Below, piece by piece: positions 1 through 7,597 of a stretch of 18,930 nt of DNA. A program made the translations under genes and the position numbers. The stretch's first letter is position 1. Each line of letters begins with the position of its first letter. The DNA comes from an uncultured Eubacteriales bacterium. Lineage in GTDB: Bacteria; Bacillota; Clostridia; Oscillospirales; Acutalibacteraceae. Below the pieces are notes generated by a model. It was not told where the DNA came from and searched no databases. It saw only the letters and a program-made list of their open reading frames with translations. Location: contig UQEU01000019.1 of the NCBI GenBank assembly GCA_900540085.1, forward strand, positions 1 through 18,930, read 5' to 3'.

Positions 1-3
1 AAA

Positions 4-46
4 AAGCCCTTCTAGGGCTTACTCAAGCCTCCGGCTTAGCCGGAGG
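4..46. repeat. Two adjacent hairpins; possible IS200/IS605-type end
   Basis: Two perfect stem-loops lie back to back. The first (4-20) is AAGCCCT, loop TCT, AGGGCTT. The second (28-46) is CCTCCGGC, loop TTA, GCCGGAGG. The second is far more GC-rich than its surroundings and has the same 8-bp stem and 3-nt loop as the palindrome at the other end of the window (18903-18921). Y1 transposases of the IS200/IS605 family recognise subterminal hairpins of this sort, so 28-46 could be a terminal hairpin of an element lying to the left, and 4-20 the terminator of its transposase gene. No transposase is visible here, so the assignment is an inference; a simple terminator pair is the alternative. Confidence 0.45.
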
Positions 47-138
47 TCTTGACTTTTAATAAACAAATATTGTTTTATAGACAAAACATACACAAACGGC
101 TATAAATGAAATTATTTTAAGTTTGTTTTCAAAAAATA

Positions 139-167
139 TTGACATTTTTAATCTTCGGTGTTATTTT
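139..167 (+). promoter_or_regulatory. Promoter for the small membrane protein pair
   Basis: A perfect -35 box TTGACA (139-144) is followed by a 17-bp spacer and the -10 box TATTTT (162-167), matching a housekeeping sigma factor promoter. Transcription would start near 174, leaving a leader of about 60 nt before the ATG at 233. Confidence 0.6.
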
Positions 168-232
168 AAATTCGGGAAAACAGTCCTTAAAATTTAAAAT
201 TTTGCATATTGCATATTGAAAGACGGGGAAAA

Positions 233-436
233 ATGAAAAATAAAAAATTTTACATTGTTACAACTGTTGTTTTCATTGTTGCGATTGCCGTGTTCTATCT
301 CGTCTGCAACTTTATGGCAGGTATGGATGTTGTACAAAGTTCAAAACTGTTTACAAAAATTTATTACTATTTTCCGTCGAACTTAATTTTGGTTTTTATG
401 GTGATTTACATTGTAAAAAAACTTATTAAAAAATAG
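233..436 (+). CDS. Small two-helix membrane protein, paralogue 1
   Basis: A predicted 67-residue protein of unknown function. After a short basic N-terminus (MKNKK) come two hydrophobic stretches, about residues 7-29 and 49-63, with a short polar loop between them and a lysine-rich C-terminus. Both ends would therefore face the cytoplasm. I chose the ATG at 233 because a purine-rich GGGG lies about five bases upstream; an in-frame TTG at 209 would add eight residues but has no ribosome site. The next gene encodes a related protein: about 17 of the first 49 residues are identical with one gap, including an IVT motif, FY, a Cys in helix 1 and an SS pair in the loop. I recognise no family. The real-gene call rests on the promoter, the paralogy and the shared terminator. 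Confidence 0.6.
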   Translation: MKNKKFYIVTTVVFIVAIAVFYLVCNFMAGMDVVQSSKLFTKIYYYFPSNLILVFMVIYIVKKLIKK

Positions 437-463
437 TGAAAATAATTTTTCAAAGGAGAAAAA

Positions 464-688
464 ATGAACAGCAGAAAGTATAAAATTGTTACAAATTGCG
501 TACTTGTGGCAAGCATATTGATTTTTTACGGGATTTGTATATTTTTAGGGGAAAACAAAGTTGAAAGTTCACAGGTTTTAAAAATTCTTTATTGCAACTT
601 TGCAAGCATTGTAATTTGGTTGAGTTTTATAACGAATGATATTTATGAGAAAAAAAGAGAAGATGAAAAAACTCATCAAAATAAGTAA
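464..688 (+). CDS. Small two-helix membrane protein, paralogue 2
   Basis: A predicted 74-residue protein of unknown function that looks like a diverged tandem duplicate of the gene just upstream. It shares the N-terminal K-(F/Y)-x-IVT pattern, the FY and Cys in the first helix (about residues 8-29), the SS pair in the connecting loop and a second hydrophobic segment (about 43-58). It differs in a longer, highly charged tail rich in Lys, Glu and Asp that should lie in the cytoplasm. An AGGAG ribosome site sits seven bases before the ATG, stronger than that of the first copy. The 27-bp gap between the genes and the terminator at 731-763 suggest a two-gene transcript. Small immunity-like or stress membrane proteins have this shape, but nothing here identifies one. 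Confidence 0.65.
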   Translation: MNSRKYKIVTNCVLVASILIFYGICIFLGENKVESSQVLKILYCNFASIVIWLSFITNDIYEKKREDEKTHQNK

Positions 689-730
689 AAAAACAATCTT
701 TTCGTAAATAATCTGAATAATTTAAAATTA

Positions 731-763
731 AAAACACCGTGCAAAAAATCTGCACGGTGTTTT
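731..763. terminator. Bidirectional terminator
   Basis: A perfect 13-bp stem (731-743 with 751-763) encloses a 7-nt loop. The stem begins with AAAA and ends with TTTT, so it can work in both directions. It separates the small membrane protein pair from the convergent minus-strand gene whose stop codon lies 11 bases further on. Confidence 0.85.
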
Positions 764-773
764 GCAATTCTTA

Positions 774-1622
774 TTATTTCTGTTGTGCCGACTGACCTTC
801 CAAAGCGAGTTGGTAAGGGCTTTTCTTTTTCGGTTTATAAGCAGGCGGATTTTTAAGTTTTTTAACAAGTCTGCCGTTTCTTGCAGTAATTTTGTTGATT
901 TCGTGAACGGGGCCAGACATATATTCCGACATATATTCGTCAGCGACAGCCATCATCTCTTTGTCGTTTTTCATCTCTCCGAGAATTGTAACGCCGATGA
1001 TGTCCTGAACTTCGTTTGTGCCGTCTTCATAAATATCGTTGAGTGCTTTGAACAACTTTTTGCGTTCTTCGCCTGTGCCGTTTTTGATTGTTTCAATAAC
1101 ACGGGGAGTGCCGTGATTGATGAAAAAGTCTTCGGGTAAAAATTCGCCGTATTTTGCGATATTTTCCTTAATCTCCGTTTTAAGTTCGGGGTAAAGGTTT
1201 GCAAATCTGTTTGCAAGCGAGTCGGCGTCATAACTTACCGTTCCGTTTTTAGCCTTTGTTCTCGAAACAGATTTCGGAATTTTAATGTTTTCTATGTTTC
1301 TTTTCTTGTCTTTTCCGAAAGTTGACTCGATTTCTTCGATGAATTCATTGCAGCAAGAACGAACATCTCTGTCGTCTGCAACGGAAAGGTCGAAAAGTGA
1401 CTTTGAAATGGTGGCAAATTCTGTTTTTTCGCCGTGATTTTCAAAAGAACACTCGAAAAGAGCAAGACTGTTTTTTTCGTCTATAAAGATACGGTAAACG
1501 CCTGTTTTACTCTCGAAAACAACTGCGTTGTCTTTTTGATTTTTAGCTTTTCTGAAACCGTTTTTTTCGTTTATTTCTTTAAGATTTTTTTCAATAAGAG
1601 AAAGTGCTTCGTTAAGTTGCAT
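774..1622 (-). CDS. Conserved-looking protein of unknown function, soluble
   Basis: A predicted 282-residue cytoplasmic protein with no signal peptide or membrane helix. Two parts can be seen. Residues 1-110 look like a small alpha/beta domain with alternating strands around residues 33-60. Residues 130-255 are mostly helical and open with a stretch of the form L-A-x-x-F-x-x-L-Y-P-E-L-K, followed by KYGEFLPEDFF. This second part reminds me of DUF7674-like domains, but I cannot confirm that. The last 25 residues are basic and low in complexity, rich in Lys, Pro and Gln. AAGGAG seven bases before the ATG and a good promoter at 1690-1718 support the start and show a single-gene unit. Codon use matches the neighbours. 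No function is proposed. Confidence 0.8.
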   Translation of the reverse strand: MQLNEALSLIEKNLKEINEKNGFRKAKNQKDNAVVFESKTGVYRIFIDEKNSLALFECSFENHGEKTEFATISKSLFDLSVADDRDVRSCCNEFIEEIESTFGKDKKRNIENIKIPKSVSRTKAKNGTVSYDADSLANRFANLYPELKTEIKENIAKYGEFLPEDFFINHGTPRVIETIKNGTGEERKKLFKALNDIYEDGTNEVQDIIGVTILGEMKNDKEMMAVADEYMSEYMSGPVHEINKITARNGRLVKKLKNPPAYKPKKKSPYQLALEGQSAQQK

Positions 1623-1653
1623 TGTAAAACTCCTTAATTTCGGAATGAATTGT

Positions 1654-1678
1654 TGTGCGTATCACTTGTTAACGCACA
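1654..1678 (-). promoter_or_regulatory. Inverted repeat in the leader of the 282-aa protein gene
   Basis: TGTGCGT (1654-1660) and ACGCACA (1672-1678) form a perfect 7-bp inverted repeat around an 11-nt centre. It lies between the minus-strand -10 box (1690-1695) and the ribosome site, in the transcribed leader. It could be a repressor operator or an RNA hairpin; nothing in the sequence decides between these. Confidence 0.35.
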
Positions 1679-1689
1679 TTTGCACACTT

Positions 1690-1718
1690 ATTATATCATT
1701 ACAATTAAATATAATCAA
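1690..1718 (-). promoter_or_regulatory. Promoter of the 282-aa protein gene
   Basis: Read on the minus strand: -35 box TTGATT (1718-1713), a 17-bp spacer, and a perfect -10 box TATAAT (1695-1690). Transcription should start near 1683, giving a leader of about 60 nt. Confidence 0.6.
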
Positions 1719-1856
1719 TCTTTACTTTGTAATTTTATTTTTACACACATTTTAAGAAGATTTTAAAATTGCACGACAAAATAAATAAAAAGTGTACAGT
1801 AAGTATTAGTTATATATAAATAATATATAAAATCAAAAATATAAGTTATTATTTTA
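1719..1856. other. AT-rich spacer with no visible feature
   Basis: The divergent gap 1623-1992 is 370 bases long. Its outer parts hold the promoters of the flanking genes and the leader of ddl. The middle consists of AT runs with many TATATA tracts, and I see no gene, RNA or repeat in it. The roughly 100-nt ddl leader shows no T-box-like TGGN element or other recognisable riboswitch. Confidence 0.5.
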
Positions 1857-1885
1857 TTGAATAAACGATGAAACTGTGATATTAT
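1857..1885 (+). promoter_or_regulatory. Promoter of the ddl-argS operon
   Basis: The -35 box TTGAAT (1857-1862), a 17-bp spacer and the -10 box TATTAT (1880-1885) form the best promoter ahead of ddl. It predicts a start near 1892 and a leader of about 100 nt. AT-richness makes chance matches likely here, so confidence is moderate. Confidence 0.5.
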
Positions 1886-1992
1886 TTATATATTATTACT
1901 TGCAGTATAAAGAAAGACACAATAAAATCTGTGAGGAAATAAAATTCAAATTTCAAATATAAACAATTCAAAATATTAAACGAGGTGTTTTT

Positions 1993-3060
1993 TTGAATAA
2001 AATAAAAGTTGCGGTAATTTTCGGCGGAGCGTCGAGCGAACACGATGTTTCGACCGTTTCGGCAAAAGGCGTCATATCAAATATTGACAGAGAAAAATAC
2101 GAACTTTACCTTTTGGGCATAACAAAAGAAGGCGAATGGTATCTTTACGACGGCAGTGAAGAATTACTGCCCGAAGATAAGTGGCTTCAAAGCGAAAAGT
2201 TGAAAAAAGCCTTTATTTCTCCCGACCCGTCTGTTCACGGTATTGTAACGGAGGACGGCGAGGTTATAAAAATAGATGTTATCTTCCCTGTTCTTCACGG
2301 TAAAAACGGCGAAGACGGTACCATACAGGGATTGTTCCAGATTGCAAAGATTGCGTTTGTCGGTTGCGACAGTACATCGTCGGGCGTTTGTATGGACAAA
2401 AGAATTACAAACGCAGTTGCAGACGCATACAATATTCCGCAGGCAAAGTGGTGTGCAATAAACGAGTTTGACTACAAAGCAAGCCCGAATGAATTTATAG
2501 AAGACGCAGTTGAAAAACTTTCTTTGCCTATTTTCGTGAAACCTGCAAACGCAGGCTCAAGCGTAGGAATTACAAAAGCAAAGACTGTTGAAGAACTCAA
2601 AGACGGTATTGAAAAAGCATTTAAAGAAGACAAGAAAATTGTTTTGGAAGAGTTTGTTGACGGCTATGAGGTTGAGTGTGCCGTTCTCGGAAACGAGGCG
2701 CCCATTACTGCCGAAGTAGGTCAAATCAATTCGTGCAAAGAGTTCTATGACTATGAAGCAAAGTATATAAATCCTGCATCGGAACTCATCATTCCTGCAA
2801 ATATAAGCGAAGAAAAAAGAAATGAAGTTGCACAAAATGCGATAAAGGCATACAAGGCTTTCGGTTGCGAAGGACTTTCGAGAGTTGACTTTTTCGTAAC
2901 AAAAAAAGACGGAAAAGTTTTGTTTAATGAAATCAACACTTTACCGGGATTTACACCTATCAGTATGTATTCAAAACTTTTTGAGGCTAAAGGTATCGGT
3001 TACGGCGAACTTGTTGACAATCTTATTGAACTTGCAATTTCACGAGGAGATAATTTTTAA
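1993..3060 (+). CDS. ddl: D-alanine--D-alanine ligase
   Basis: Joins two D-alanines with ATP in the cytoplasm to make the dipeptide end of the peptidoglycan precursor. The 355 residues show the family in full: N-terminal GGxSSEHDVS (10-20), HGKNGEDGTIQG (102-113), the ATP-grasp segment KPANAGSSVGI (183-193), the omega-loop FYDYEAKY (251-258) and the metal-binding end RVDFF...NEINTLPGFT (297-321). The loop ends in Lys-Tyr as in E. coli DdlB, where that Tyr goes with D-Ala rather than D-lactate as second substrate. This points to an ordinary, vancomycin-susceptible ligase rather than a Van enzyme. The start is a TTG five bases after a GAGGTG ribosome site; no better ATG is available. It is the first gene of a five-gene plus-strand run, and the next ATG follows its stop codon directly. 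Confidence 0.96.
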   Translation: MNKIKVAVIFGGASSEHDVSTVSAKGVISNIDREKYELYLLGITKEGEWYLYDGSEELLPEDKWLQSEKLKKAFISPDPSVHGIVTEDGEVIKIDVIFPVLHGKNGEDGTIQGLFQIAKIAFVGCDSTSSGVCMDKRITNAVADAYNIPQAKWCAINEFDYKASPNEFIEDAVEKLSLPIFVKPANAGSSVGITKAKTVEELKDGIEKAFKEDKKIVLEEFVDGYEVECAVLGNEAPITAEVGQINSCKEFYDYEAKYINPASELIIPANISEEKRNEVAQNAIKAYKAFGCEGLSRVDFFVTKKDGKVLFNEINTLPGFTPISMYSKLFEAKGIGYGELVDNLIELAISRGDNF

Positions 3061-3537
3061 ATGTGTAAAAAAAATAATATTTCAATAGTGATGAAAAGCG
3101 CCCAAAAATTTGACTCTCTTAAAGATTCAATGGAAATTTATGCAGACGGTACGGTGTGCGAAAAAGACGGCGTGTTTTATATAGAATATTTTGAAATGAC
3201 CGACTCGGAGCAAAGTGCTTTAGCCGGAGGTTACAATGAAAGAACAAAAGAACAGAGTGAAACAAGAACAGTCATTCAAATAAAAAAAGACGGAACGGTG
3301 GAGGTCAACAGATACGGAATTCTTGCAAACTGCTATAAACTCTGTAAAGACAAGAGAAACCTTTGCAGATACTCCACTCCTTACGGCGAGATAATGCTTG
3401 GCTTTACGGGCAGAGAAATTTATCACGAACAAAAAGACGGTGAAGGAAAACTTTACTTACGCTACGACCTTGACTCAAACGGAACGCTTGCGTCGGAGAA
3501 TGAAATAGATTTAAAATATACTGTTTTGGAGAATTAA
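3061..3537 (+). CDS. DUF1934 (YwiB-like) beta-barrel protein
   Basis: A 158-residue cytoplasmic protein of the DUF1934 family, like B. subtilis YwiB, whose gene also sits just before argS. The family is thought to fold as a small calycin-like beta-barrel; its function is not established. Family marks are the early run 'D-G-V-F-Y-I-E-Y-F-E', the middle 'V-N-R-Y-G', the conserved R-Y-S-T-P-Y-G-E near residues 101-108, and the late L-R-Y-D-L-D-S-N-G followed by S-E-N-E-I. The ATG abuts the ddl stop codon, and a GAGGAG about eleven bases upstream lies within the end of ddl, so translation is probably coupled. argS begins three bases after its stop. Conserved linkage to argS suggests a shared role, but none is known. 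Confidence 0.85.
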   Translation: MCKKNNISIVMKSAQKFDSLKDSMEIYADGTVCEKDGVFYIEYFEMTDSEQSALAGGYNERTKEQSETRTVIQIKKDGTVEVNRYGILANCYKLCKDKRNLCRYSTPYGEIMLGFTGREIYHEQKDGEGKLYLRYDLDSNGTLASENEIDLKYTVLEN

Positions 3538-3540
3538 AAT

Positions 3541-5229
3541 ATGTCAAAGATAGTTAAAGAAACACAACTTGAGTTAAAAAAGAGAATTGTAAACGCAGTT
3601 GAAAAGGCTATGGAAAACGGCGAACTTCCGAAAGCAGAAATTCCCGAGTTTATCATAGAAGTACCGTCAAACAGAGAAAACGGCGACTTTTCAAGCAATA
3701 TCGCAATGGCGGGTGCAAGAGCATTCAAAAATGCTCCGAGAAAAATTGCAGAGGCAATTCAGAACAATCTCGAATTTGAAAACACATATTTTGAAAAGTG
3801 TGAAATTGCAGGTCCGGGTTTTATGAATTTTTATCTCGGTCAGTCGTATTACAGTGCAGTTGTTGAAGATGTGCTTGAAAAAGGTGAAGATTACGGCAAA
3901 TCGGACTATGGAAACGGCAAAAGGGTGCTTGTTGAATTTGTTTCGGCAAACCCGACGGGACCTATGCATATAGGCAACGCAAGAGGCGGTGCAATCGGCG
4001 ACTGTCTTGCGGCCGTACTTGACCAAGCGGGCTACTATGTAGAGCGTGAGTTCTATGTAAACGACGCAGGAAACCAAATTGAAAAGTTCGGTTTATCTCT
4101 TGAGGTCAGGTATCTTCAAATTTATAAAGATGATGTTGAAATGCCGGAAGACGCATATCACGGAGCAGACATTACGGCTCACGCAGAGGCTTTTGCAAAA
4201 GAATACGGCGACAAATTCGTAAATGCTTCAACCGAAGAAAGAAGAAAAGCACTTGTTGAATTTGCATTGCCGAAAAATATTGCGGGACTTGAAGAAGATT
4301 TGTTAAAGTATCGCATAAAATACAATCATTGGTTTAAAGAAAGCACCTTGCACAATAACGGTGCAGTTGATGAAGTTATAAATAAATTAAAAGAAAAAGG
4401 CGTAACATACGAAAAAGAGGGCGCTCTTTGGTTTAAAGCAAGCGAGTTCGGCAACGATAAAGATATTGTTTTGGTAAGGGCTAACGGCATTCCGACATAT
4501 ATCGTTCCCGACATTGCATACCACTACAACAAACTTGTTACAAGAAAGTTTGACAAGGCGATAGATGTTTTGGGTGCAGACCATCACGGCTATGTTCCGA
4601 GAATGAAAGCGGCACTTACTGCACTCGGAGTTGACGCTTCAAGACTTGATATTGTTATTATGCAAATGGTACGACTTGTAAGAGGCGAAGAAACAATCAA
4701 ACTTTCAAAGCGTTCGGGAAAAGCAATCACGCTTTCAACTTTGCTTGAAGAAGTGCCGATTGACGCAGCAAGATTTTTCTTCAATCTCCGTGAGCCGAAT
4801 TCTCACTTTGATTTTGACCTTGACCTTGCAGCAGAAAAATCGAGTGAAAACCCTGTTTATTATGTTCAGTATGCTCACGCAAGAATTTGCTCAATTCTCA
4901 AAAAAGCAAAAGAGCAGGGCATTGATGTTGAGAACGCAACGAGTGAACAACTTGCACTTCTTGTTGCACCCGAAGAAAAAGAACTCATACGCCACCTTTC
5001 AATGCTTACCGACGAGTATGTTTCCGCAGCCGTTGCGTACGACCCTGCAAAAATCACTCGTTATGTTATTGATTTGGCTACTTTGTTCCATAAATTTTAC
5101 AATGCAAACCGTGTAATAGATGAAAATGAAACACTGATGCGTGCAAGACTTACCTTGTGTAAAGCAGTAAAGCAAGTCATTAAAAATGTGCTTGAAACTT
5201 TGAAAATATCAGTGCCGGAGTCAATGTGA
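3541..5229 (+). CDS. argS: Arginyl-tRNA synthetase
   Basis: Class I aminoacyl-tRNA synthetase that charges tRNA-Arg with arginine in the cytoplasm. The 562 residues are normal length. In order: an N-terminal ArgS-specific domain (about 1-115) with the S-N-x-E-x-G-D-F-S-S-N stretch near 43-53, the catalytic Rossmann domain with the SANPTGPMHIGN signature (HIGN at 143-146), a KMSKS-type loop KLSKRSG around 387, and a helical DALR anticodon-binding domain over the last 115 residues, including the typical Y-V-Q-Y-A-H-A-R. A GGAG about ten bases before the ATG supports the start. It lies in the operon behind ddl and the DUF1934 gene, and a radical SAM gene follows 35 bases later. No T-box is seen ahead of the gene or the operon. 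Confidence 0.97.
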   Translation: MSKIVKETQLELKKRIVNAVEKAMENGELPKAEIPEFIIEVPSNRENGDFSSNIAMAGARAFKNAPRKIAEAIQNNLEFENTYFEKCEIAGPGFMNFYLGQSYYSAVVEDVLEKGEDYGKSDYGNGKRVLVEFVSANPTGPMHIGNARGGAIGDCLAAVLDQAGYYVEREFYVNDAGNQIEKFGLSLEVRYLQIYKDDVEMPEDAYHGADITAHAEAFAKEYGDKFVNASTEERRKALVEFALPKNIAGLEEDLLKYRIKYNHWFKESTLHNNGAVDEVINKLKEKGVTYEKEGALWFKASEFGNDKDIVLVRANGIPTYIVPDIAYHYNKLVTRKFDKAIDVLGADHHGYVPRMKAALTALGVDASRLDIVIMQMVRLVRGEETIKLSKRSGKAITLSTLLEEVPIDAARFFFNLREPNSHFDFDLDLAAEKSSENPVYYVQYAHARICSILKKAKEQGIDVENATSEQLALLVAPEEKELIRHLSMLTDEYVSAAVAYDPAKITRYVIDLATLFHKFYNANRVIDENETLMRARLTLCKAVKQVIKNVLETLKISVPESM

Positions 5230-5264
5230 TTTGTTGACTTATTTCCTTTAGAGAGGGCGATTAT

Positions 5265-6665
5265 ATGAATAATTTTGAAACAAAAGCAGTTAAGACAGTC
5301 GGTGCAAAACTGATTCACTATGCGTACAAAAATCCACAAAAAAATGTGCCTAAACTTTTAAAGTTTGCAAAAAGACTTGCGGGAAATATGTTTACCGAAG
5401 CGACATTTACTGCTCCGATAGATATTGTAAACAACAAGGAAAATACTTGGCACGATTATTTTTATTCTATGTTAGATGATATTGACCGAGATTATCTTGA
5501 AAGTTTGCTTTTGACTTTTGCATTTGACTGCGGATATATCGGAACAAAAACATTGAGAAAAAACAGAGAAATTTATAAGTGCAATATTCCGTGGGTAATT
5601 CTTATGGACCCTACTTCTGCGTGCAACCTGAAGTGTAAGGGTTGTTGGGCGGCAGAGTACGGTCATAAGTCAAATCTTGCACTTGACGATATGCGTCGTC
5701 TTATTAAAGAGGCAAAGGAACTCGGCACACATTTCTTTATGTTTACAGGCGGCGAGCCGCTTGTGAAGAAAAAAGAGATACTTACTTTGTGCAGAGAAAA
5801 TCCGGACTGTATTTTCCTTGCTTTCACAAACGGAACGCTTGTAGATGATGCTTTTTGCGAAGAAATTTTAAAGTGCAAAAACCTTTCGCTTGCACTCAGC
5901 ATTGAGGGAAGCGAAGAGACAAACGATGCACGCAGGGGCGAAGGCGTGTATCAAAAAACTTTAAAAGCGATGGAAACACTTAAAAAGCACAAGTGTCTTT
6001 TCGGTATATCTGTTTGCTATACATCACAAAACTATGACGCAGTTACGAGCGATGAATTTTACGATAAAATGATTGCAAACGGCGTAAAATTTGCGTGGTA
6101 TTTCCACTATATGCCTGTTGGTTCAGATGCTGACAAAGGTCTTCTTTTGACGCCTGAACAAAGAGAACATGTTTACAGACAAATTCGTAAAAACAGAAAA
6201 ACAAGAAACGGAAAACCGTTGTTTACCGTAGATTTTCAAAATGACGCAGAGTTTGTCGGCGGTTGTATAGCAGGCGGAAGAAACTATTTCCATGTAAATT
6301 CGGAGGGCGATGTTGAGCCTTGCGTATTTATTCACTATTCCGACAGAAATATCAAAACTTCAAGCGTTATCGAGGTACTTCAGTCGCCTTTGTTTAAAAG
6401 GTATTTTAAAGGTCAGCCTTTCAATGACAATATGCTTCAGCCTTGTCCTATGCTTGAAAATCCGACTGAACTCAGAAAAATTGTTGCCGAAACAGGTGCT
6501 CATTCTACAAACCTTTTGAAAGCAGAGTCGGCAGACGAACTTTGTTCAAAGTGCGACGAGTACGCAGAAAATTGGGCTCCTGTCGCAAAGAGAATTTGGG
6601 AAGAACAGGCAAGGTTTAAACCGAAAACACAGTATTACAGAGATATGGTGAAAAACGATGAGTGA
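5265..6665 (+). CDS. Radical SAM protein with C-terminal Cys-rich (SPASM-like) region
   Basis: A 466-residue radical SAM enzyme; the substrate is unknown. The SAM-binding cluster motif CxxxCxxC is at Cys120, Cys124 and Cys127, followed by the G-G-E-P SAM-contact motif at 162-165. The C-terminal third has further cysteines: one in 'G-G-C-I-A-G-G', one in 'V-E-P-C-V-F' and a C-S-K-C pair near the end, arranged like a SPASM or twitch domain holding auxiliary iron-sulfur clusters. About 100 residues precede the cluster motif, longer than usual, and contain no transport signal. An AGAGAGGG ribosome site precedes the ATG. Its stop overlaps the start of the aldo/keto reductase gene by 8 bp, so the two are probably translated together and may act on related substrates. 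HpnH-like and peptide-maturase roles were considered; no precursor peptide gene is adjacent. Confidence 0.88.
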   Translation: MNNFETKAVKTVGAKLIHYAYKNPQKNVPKLLKFAKRLAGNMFTEATFTAPIDIVNNKENTWHDYFYSMLDDIDRDYLESLLLTFAFDCGYIGTKTLRKNREIYKCNIPWVILMDPTSACNLKCKGCWAAEYGHKSNLALDDMRRLIKEAKELGTHFFMFTGGEPLVKKKEILTLCRENPDCIFLAFTNGTLVDDAFCEEILKCKNLSLALSIEGSEETNDARRGEGVYQKTLKAMETLKKHKCLFGISVCYTSQNYDAVTSDEFYDKMIANGVKFAWYFHYMPVGSDADKGLLLTPEQREHVYRQIRKNRKTRNGKPLFTVDFQNDAEFVGGCIAGGRNYFHVNSEGDVEPCVFIHYSDRNIKTSSVIEVLQSPLFKRYFKGQPFNDNMLQPCPMLENPTELRKIVAETGAHSTNLLKAESADELCSKCDEYAENWAPVAKRIWEEQARFKPKTQYYRDMVKNDE

Positions 6666-7473
6666 ATTTAAAAAATTTGTTTTGTCAAACGGCGTTGAAA
6701 TTCCGTCTTTCGGTCTCGGTGTTTATAAATCGGGAGAAAATACTTATAACGCAGTTAAAACTGCACTTGAACTCGGCTATCGTCATATTGACACTGCCGC
6801 ATTTTACGGAAATGAAGATGCGGTCGGTCAGGCTGTTCGTGACAGTAAAATACCAAGAGAAGACATTTTCGTAACTACAAAGTTATGGAACGACGACCAA
6901 AGGCAAGGAACGCAGGAACAGGCGTTTGAGTCAAGTCTTAAAAAACTCGACATAGGCTATATCGACTTGTATTTGGTGCATTGGCCCGTTCCTGAAAAGT
7001 ATGTTGATACTTGGAAAATGATGCAGCAGTTTTACGATACGGGAAAAGTCCGTGCAATAGGTGTAAGTAACTTTATGCAGCACCATCTTGAAGACGTTTT
7101 GGCTTTGGACGGCGTTAAGCCGATGGTTGACCAGTTTGAGTGTCATCCCGAGTGTGCAAGGCGTGAATTAAGAGAGTTTTGCAAAAACAACGGCATTGTT
7201 GCAGAGGCTTGGAGTCCTCTCGCAAGAGGTGCGTATTTTGACAATGAACTTCTTGTTTCGCTTGCAGAAAAGTATGGCAAAACACCTGCGCAAATCATCT
7301 TGAGATGGGACTGTCAAGGCGATATTGTTACTATTCCGAAGTCTGTTACAGAAAAGAGAATTAAGGAAAATATGGACATTTTGGACTTTTCTCTTACAGA
7401 TGAAGAAATGGAACAGATTTTTGCAATGGATAAAAATTCAATGCACGGCGACCCTGATAATTTTGATTTTTAA
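6658..7473 (+). CDS. Aldo/keto reductase
   Basis: An NAD(P)H-dependent oxidoreductase of the AKR superfamily, 271 residues, single (alpha/beta)8 barrel. The full catalytic tetrad is present: Asp45, Tyr50 (in D-T-A-A-F-Y-G-N-E), Lys75 (in T-T-K-L-W) and His108 (in L-V-H-W-P). The cofactor segment I-P-K-S-V lies near residue 225. It most resembles the 2,5-diketo-D-gluconate reductase/YvgN-like group that reduces small aldehydes such as methylglyoxal; the actual substrate cannot be read from sequence. The start ATG overlaps the end of the radical SAM gene by 8 bp and has no clear ribosome site of its own, so it probably depends on coupling. It is the last gene of the operon, with a strong terminator 16 bases after its stop. 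Confidence 0.93.
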   Translation: MSEFKKFVLSNGVEIPSFGLGVYKSGENTYNAVKTALELGYRHIDTAAFYGNEDAVGQAVRDSKIPREDIFVTTKLWNDDQRQGTQEQAFESSLKKLDIGYIDLYLVHWPVPEKYVDTWKMMQQFYDTGKVRAIGVSNFMQHHLEDVLALDGVKPMVDQFECHPECARRELREFCKNNGIVAEAWSPLARGAYFDNELLVSLAEKYGKTPAQIILRWDCQGDIVTIPKSVTEKRIKENMDILDFSLTDEEMEQIFAMDKNSMHGDPDNFDF

Positions 7474-7489
7474 ATTCAATATTGTATAA

Positions 7490-7522
7490 AAAAACGGTAC
7501 TTCTTTTTGAAGTACCGTTTTT
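7490..7522. terminator. Bidirectional terminator ending the ddl operon and serCA
   Basis: A perfect 14-bp stem (7490-7503 with 7509-7522) closes a 5-nt T loop, with A-tracts and T-tracts at its two edges. It can stop the plus-strand operon after the aldo/keto reductase gene and also the convergent serC-serA transcript. Confidence 0.88.
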
Positions 7523-7597
7523 GTTATATTAAATATTTTGTTTTTGAGCCGTATTATTAAATAAATAGTTTTAATTAAAATTATCTGTTTGAATTGT

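Noticed and set aside
209..232. TTG start extending the first small membrane protein by eight residues
   Set aside because: No ribosome site precedes it, while the ATG at 233 has a purine-rich site and matches the start of its paralogue.
762..1139. A 125-codon plus-strand open frame rich in Phe and Cys
   Set aside because: It lies opposite the 282-aa minus-strand gene, starts inside the terminator and has no ribosome site. Its composition is that of a shadow frame.
1892..1992. Possible T-box or other riboswitch ahead of the ddl-argS operon
   Set aside because: The leader is only about 100 nt, AT-rich, and lacks a T-box core, specifier-like stem or terminator hairpin.
1993..3060. Van-type D-Ala-D-Lac ligase
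   Set aside because: The omega-loop reads FYDYEAKY with the Tyr typical of D-Ala-D-Ala ligases, and no vanH or vanX neighbour is present.
5265..6665. Peptide-modifying maturase (RiPP system)
   Set aside because: No small precursor gene, protease or peptide exporter lies nearby; the neighbours are argS and an aldo/keto reductase.
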